The position numbers were made by a program, and so were the translations under genes. From Aeromicrobium piscarium (GTDB taxonomy: Bacteria > Actinomycetota > Actinomycetes > Propionibacteriales > Nocardioidaceae): a stretch of 64,000 nucleotides of DNA. The stretch covers positions 186,001 through 250,000 of the forward strand of contig NZ_VLNT01000004.1 of assembly GCF_007421815.1 (NCBI RefSeq), written 5' to 3'. Positions 60,586-64,000 of the stretch are shown one piece after another. Each line of letters starts with the position of its first letter. Position 1 is the stretch's first letter. The notes beneath the pieces are model-generated. The model made no database searches. It saw only the letters and a program-made list of their open reading frames with translations, and had not been told where the DNA came from.

Positions 60586-61479
60586 ATGGCCACGCTCAGT
60601 CCCTCCGCCTTCAGCGGAAAAGTCGCCCTCATCACCGGCGCCGCCCGCGGCATCGGCGCTCACACCGCTCGCGAGTTCGTCGCCTACGGCGGCAAGGTCG
60701 CGCTCCTCGGCCTCGAGCCGGACCTCCTCGCTCAGCTGGCCGAGGAGCTCGGTGACGACGCGGCCTGGTGGGAGGCCGACGTCCGCGACGGCGAAGCCAT
60801 CGCTCAGGCCGTCGACAGCGCCGCCGAGCACTTCGGACGGCTCGACTATGTCCTGGCCAATGCCGGTATCGCGTCCTACGGCACCGTGCGCCAGATCGAC
60901 GACTCAGCCTTCGAGCGGGTCATCGACATCAACATCAACGGCGTGTTCCGGACCGCCAAGCACGCGATCCCCCATCTGCAACGCACGCGCGGGTATCTGC
61001 TGGTCGTCTCCTCGCTCGCCGCCTTCTCCAATATCGCCGGCCTGGCGCCGTACGCCGCCAGCAAGGCCGGATGCGAATCCCTCGCCGTCGCGATGCGCCA
61101 GGAGGTGGCCCACCTCGGCATCACGGTCGGCATCTGCCACCCCTCGTGGATCGACACCGATATCGTGCGCGGGGCCGAGAACGATCTGCCCACGTTCAAG
61201 GCGATCCGCAGCAAGCTGCCCTACCCGGCGAACTCGACCACGAGCGTCGAGGAATGTGTCGAGCACATCCTGACCGGCTTCGCGAAGCGCAAGGCCCGCG
61301 TCTACGTGCCCAAGGGGGTCTTGATCGCCAACTGGTCCAAGGCCTTCGTCAACTCGCCGGCGACCTGGCCCTATGTCCGTCGCCTGACCCGCAAGACGGT
61401 CCCGCAGCTCGAGGCCGAGGTCGACGCGCTCGGCCGCTACCACCACAGCCACGTGCCCATGACCGACCGGCACAGCTGA
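60586..61479 (+). CDS. Short-chain dehydrogenase/reductase
   Basis: 297 aa. Cofactor motif TGAARGIG, LANAGIASYG, catalytic Ser in LLVVSSLAAFSNI and YAASK. Reduces or oxidises an alcohol/ketone with NAD(P). Long C-terminal tail of about 60 residues. Substrate unknown. Confidence 0.88.
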   Translation: MATLSPSAFSGKVALITGAARGIGAHTAREFVAYGGKVALLGLEPDLLAQLAEELGDDAAWWEADVRDGEAIAQAVDSAAEHFGRLDYVLANAGIASYGTVRQIDDSAFERVIDININGVFRTAKHAIPHLQRTRGYLLVVSSLAAFSNIAGLAPYAASKAGCESLAVAMRQEVAHLGITVGICHPSWIDTDIVRGAENDLPTFKAIRSKLPYPANSTTSVEECVEHILTGFAKRKARVYVPKGVLIANWSKAFVNSPATWPYVRRLTRKTVPQLEAEVDALGRYHHSHVPMTDRHS

Positions 61480-61495
61480 CACGGCCCGGTTCAGG

Positions 61496-62155
61496 TCACC
61501 AGTCGGCGGCGTCGGGGTCCTGCACGGAGGCGGCGAGGGCCGTCATGTGCCCGAGCCGCGCGATCTCCGAGGGCAGGAACTCGGGTCCTCCTCGTCGTCC
61601 GACCACGAGAGCGAACCGCTGTCCGCGGCGCAGGCGCCCGGGAGCACCGGCCAGCACCATCGACTCCCAGGCCTCGACATCGTCGAGGGCTCGGGAGGAG
61701 TCCAGCTCGAGCCACTGCTCCGCCTCGTCGATGAGATGCGGAGCCGCACCCGTGCCGTAGGCCACCTGAACGGCACCGCGCCGGCGCACGATCGCCATCG
61801 CCCAGTCCGTGCGGAAGGTATCGGGCACGACATCGACCAGCCGCTCGATGGCCTTCGCCGGCTCGGCGGTGAACGACTCCACCGCCTCGAGATCCATCCG
61901 CAGGTTCGCACCGGCGGCATAGCGTGAGATCCAGTGCACCCGCACACCGTCCAGCGCATGGCAGGCCGTGATGAGGGCATCGGGCATGACGCTCGGCGGC
62001 AGCTCGAGGAGCACGTCGTCGACCGCGAAGCCATCGGACCGGTGCTCGACGATCTCGATGGCCTCGATGTCGGCGCCGGCACTACCGAGTGCCGTCGCCA
62101 ACGCGCCCAGCGAGCCGGGAACGTCCGGCAACTCGACGCGCAGATGGAATGCCAT
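61496..62155 (-). CDS. ACT domain-containing protein
   Basis: 219 aa. N-terminal ACT domain (MAFHLRVELPDVPGSLGALA, GADIEAIEIVEHRSDGFAVD), then a domain of unknown function (GQRFALVVGRRGGPEF). ACT domains bind amino acids. ATG 62155 gives the family's usual N-terminus; CACAAT lies 7 nt upstream as a leaderless -10. Confidence 0.75.
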   Translation of the reverse strand: MAFHLRVELPDVPGSLGALATALGSAGADIEAIEIVEHRSDGFAVDDVLLELPPSVMPDALITACHALDGVRVHWISRYAAGANLRMDLEAVESFTAEPAKAIERLVDVVPDTFRTDWAMAIVRRRGAVQVAYGTGAAPHLIDEAEQWLELDSSRALDDVEAWESMVLAGAPGRLRRGQRFALVVGRRGGPEFLPSEIARLGHMTALAASVQDPDAADW

Positions 62156-62214
62156 GGCACCCATTGTGTCGAATCCACGTTTCCCGCACGTGAACCGCCA
62201 CGATACGGACGAAC

Positions 62215-62228
62215 CCGTAGCACTACGG
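62215..62228. promoter_or_regulatory. Short perfect palindrome
   Basis: CCGTAGCACTACGG lies in the divergent region between the ACT gene and the secreted protein gene; possible operator. Confidence 0.4.
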
Positions 62229-62293
62229 ATAGACCGGATCCGGCTGCCGGAGAGAAGCTGACCCGATCGACCCCTTCGACCGAGGAGAACATC

Positions 62294-62767
62294 GTGAAAG
62301 CACTCTCCATCACCCTGCGCGGCATCGCCGTCGCCGGCCTCGTGGGCTCCGGCCTGGTGCTGACCGCGCCCGCCGCCAGCGCCCAGAACTGCAGCAATGT
62401 CCCCGGATATGCCAAACGCGTCTCCAGCGGCATCACCGAGTACTACGAGGACGGGCGATGCGGCGTCGACCTGAACCGCCAGGTCACCCCGCCGGCACCG
62501 CGGCCCCAGACACCGGCCCCTCCTGCCACTGGCTGCCGGCAGTACCCCGACGGCGAGCTCTGCGGCGCCGGCATCGGCGGTCCGCGTCCGCCCATGTCGC
62601 ACGACACCTGGCGCCGGCTCTACGGCAGTCCACCGCCGGTCACCTCGGTGCGTGTCGGCGCCCCGGTGAGCATCGGCGGCGGGGGCGGGGGCGGAAGCGT
62701 CGGGACGGTCACGGTCGGCCCGATCAGTAACCCCGACAAGGTCAAGAAGTCCGACTCGACCAAGTAG
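62294..62767 (+). CDS. Secreted proline/glycine-rich protein
   Basis: 157 aa, GTG start with GGAG upstream. Signal peptide (ASA cleavage near residue 35), then a short domain with four Cys (QNCSNVP, GRCGVDL, GCRQYPD, LCGAGIG), a Pro-rich stretch, a Gly7 run and a basic tail. Function unknown. Confidence 0.6.
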   Translation: MKALSITLRGIAVAGLVGSGLVLTAPAASAQNCSNVPGYAKRVSSGITEYYEDGRCGVDLNRQVTPPAPRPQTPAPPATGCRQYPDGELCGAGIGGPRPPMSHDTWRRLYGSPPPVTSVRVGAPVSIGGGGGGGSVGTVTVGPISNPDKVKKSDSTK

Positions 62768-62782
62768 GAGAGTGATCCACCA

Positions 62783-62814
62783 GGAGCGGGCCGAGGATCG
62801 TCTTGGCCCGCTCC
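62783..62814 (+). terminator. Terminator hairpin after the secreted protein gene
   Basis: GGAGCGGGCC (62783-62792) and GGCCCGCTCC (62805-62814), a perfect 10-bp stem 15 nt past the stop. Confidence 0.7.
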
Positions 62815-62829
62815 CGTACGCTCGGCGCC

Positions 62830-63162
62830 GTGAACCCCCGGATCGTGCGTCCTCTCTTCCGTGCCGTCGCCATCGCCGAGGCGCTCTCGTGGACCGGTCT
62901 GCTGATCGGCATGTACATCAAGTACATCGCCGACACCTCCGAGGTCGGGGTCCAGGTCTTCGGCCCCATCCACGGCGGGCTGTTCATGCTCTATGTCGCG
63001 GTCACCCTGCTCGCCTGGCGCGTGTTCCGGTGGTCGATCCCCACGCTCCTGTGGGGCCTGTTCGCCTCCATCCCACCCCTGGCGACGATCGTCTTCGATA
63101 TCTGGGCCGAGCGCAGCGGCCGCCTCGACGCCCCCGAACGGGACACCGCGCCCGCCCGCTGA
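62830..63162 (+). CDS. DUF3817 family membrane protein
   Basis: 110 aa from GTG 62830, with TACGCT about 8 nt upstream as a leaderless -10. Three membrane helices; EALSWTGLLIGMYIKYI and GPIHGGLFMLYV are family marks. Function unknown. Confidence 0.8.
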   Translation: MNPRIVRPLFRAVAIAEALSWTGLLIGMYIKYIADTSEVGVQVFGPIHGGLFMLYVAVTLLAWRVFRWSIPTLLWGLFASIPPLATIVFDIWAERSGRLDAPERDTAPAR

Positions 63163-63177
63163 CCGGGACCCTCACCG

Positions 63178-63209
63178 CTGCTCGGTCGCGATCTCGACCG
63201 CCCGAGCAG
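63178..63209. terminator. Hairpin between DUF3817 and ku
   Basis: CTGCTCGG (63178-63185) and CCGAGCAG (63202-63209) with an inner GGTCG/CGACC pair. Confidence 0.5.
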
Positions 63210-63232
63210 TGGCGCCGCCGCGCCGCCGCGCC

Positions 63233-63238
63233 GATACT
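63233..63238 (+). promoter_or_regulatory. -10 box (GATACT) for a leaderless start
   Basis: GATACT ends 6 nt before ATG 63245 of the Ku gene. Confidence 0.45.
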
Positions 63239-63244
63239 GAACCC

Positions 63245-64000
63245 ATGCGAGCGATCTGGAAGGGCGCCATCAGCTTCGGGCTCGTCAACGTGCCGGTGAA
63301 GCTGTACTCCGCCACGAGCAGCCACGATCTCTCCCTGCACCAGGTGCACGACGAGGACGGAGGCCGCATCCGCTACGAACGCCGGTGCGAGGTGTGCCGG
63401 CAGGTCGTCGCCTATAAGAACATCGACAAGGCCTATGACGACGGCACGCAGACCGTCGTGCTGACCAAGGACGACATCTCCTCGCTGCCGGCCGAGAAGA
63501 GCCGCGAGATCGACGTGGTGGAGTTCGTTCCCGCCGACCAGATCGATCCGCTACGGCTCGACTCCTCCTACTACCTCGAACCCGAGGAACGCGCGCTCAA
63601 GCCCTATGCCCTGCTGCGCCGGACGCTCGAGGAGACCGACCGCGCCGCGATCGTGCACTTCGCCCTGCGCCAGCGCACCCGCCTCGGCGTGCTCCGAGTC
63701 CGCGACAACGCCCTCGTCCTGCAGACGATGCTGTGGGACGACGAGGTACGACAGCCGGACTTCGACGTCCTCTCCGGCGAGACGAAGGTGACCGCCAAGG
63801 AGCTGAAGATGGCCGAGCAGCTCGTCGACTCCCTCGCCGGGGACCTGGACACCGCCGACTTCACCGACGACTACCAGGAGCAGCTGCGCGCCCTCGTCGA
63901 CGCCAAGCTCGAGCAGGGCGACACGCTCGACACCGAGAAGACCTTCGGCGTCAGCGAGGAGGACTCCGAGGACGGCGGTGAGGTGGTCGACCTCATGGAG
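63245..64000 (+). CDS. ku: Ku protein (non-homologous end joining), 3' end outside window
   Basis: 252 residues visible, open at the right edge. MRAIWKGAISFGLVNVPVKL is the invariant N-terminus, RRCEVCRQVVAYKNIDKAY follows, then the Ku core with DSSYYLEPEERALKPYALL and KELKMAEQLVDSL. Bacterial Ku binds double-strand ends and recruits LigD. No ligD gene is in view. Confidence 0.95.
   Translation, partial: MRAIWKGAISFGLVNVPVKLYSATSSHDLSLHQVHDEDGGRIRYERRCEVCRQVVAYKNIDKAYDDGTQTVVLTKDDISSLPAEKSREIDVVEFVPADQIDPLRLDSSYYLEPEERALKPYALLRRTLEETDRAAIVHFALRQRTRLGVLRVRDNALVLQTMLWDDEVRQPDFDVLSGETKVTAKELKMAEQLVDSLAGDLDTADFTDDYQEQLRALVDAKLEQGDTLDTEKTFGVSEEDSEDGGEVVDLME

Overview
This is chromosomal DNA of a high-GC actinobacterium (Actinomycetota). 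The evidence is very GC-rich codon third positions, GTG starts, ATGA/GTGA start-stop overlaps, many genes whose start codon sits about 7 nt after a TAnnnT -10 box (leaderless mRNAs), a short bacterial SRP RNA, two LPxTG surface proteins and a tadA-upp-pntBA housekeeping block. A genus cannot be named from the sequence alone. No phage, plasmid, insertion sequence or CRISPR array was seen.

Layout. 1-5.8 kb: end of an acyl-CoA dehydrogenase gene, two LPxTG proteins, a DJ-1/PfpI protein, tRNA-Ser(GGA), SRP RNA and small housekeeping genes. 5.9-7.7 kb: aroQ and an AbiEi-like gene broken by an in-frame TGA and bracketed by two copies of a ~120-bp palindromic repeat. 7.7-15.9 kb: a molybdenum hydroxylase operon (small, large, FAD and CoxG-like subunits), a GAF/winged-helix regulator, and an FAD-linked oxidase divergent from a TetR regulator across a palindromic operator. 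16-24.7 kb: membrane and hydrolytic proteins, an adenosine deaminase-like enzyme, a GH114-like lipoprotein, a beta-lactamase-fold protein, a luciferase-like oxidoreductase and a PatB/MalY-type C-S lyase. 24.8-29.7 kb: an operon of an isocitrate-lyase-superfamily lyase, two aconitase-type hydratase subunits and a metabolite:H+ symporter, followed by an IclR regulator. 29.8-34 kb: lipoprotein, membrane protein, CmtR-like repressor with a cation-diffusion transporter, tRNA-Ser(CGA) and a secreted PDZ serine protease. 34-51 kb: a large catabolic cluster. 51-55 kb: a flavin reductase/luciferase-like monooxygenase pair, tadA and an IclR regulator. 54.8-64 kb: a 3-oxoacid CoA-transferase pair, upp, pntBA, an SDR, an ACT protein and the start of a Ku gene.

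The most notable system is the 34-51 kb cluster. A NitT/TauT-type ABC importer and an NCS2 (nucleobase-type) permease flank ten tightly overlapping minus-strand genes. These encode a bicupin, a carbon-nitrogen hydrolase, an FAD subunit, two different molybdopterin subunits around one 2Fe-2S subunit, a ring-opening cyclase-family hydrolase, a CoxG homologue, an AhpD/CMD-fold protein and a zinc-type oxidoreductase. A cupin-HTH regulator sits between importer and enzymes. I infer uptake, Mo-dependent hydroxylation and hydrolytic opening of an N-heterocycle; the substrate is unknown.

The second striking feature is the set of intergenic hairpins. At least five sequence families of long palindromes, mostly without a U-tract, sit just behind stop codons or between genes. 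Members of one family recur up to 50 kb apart.
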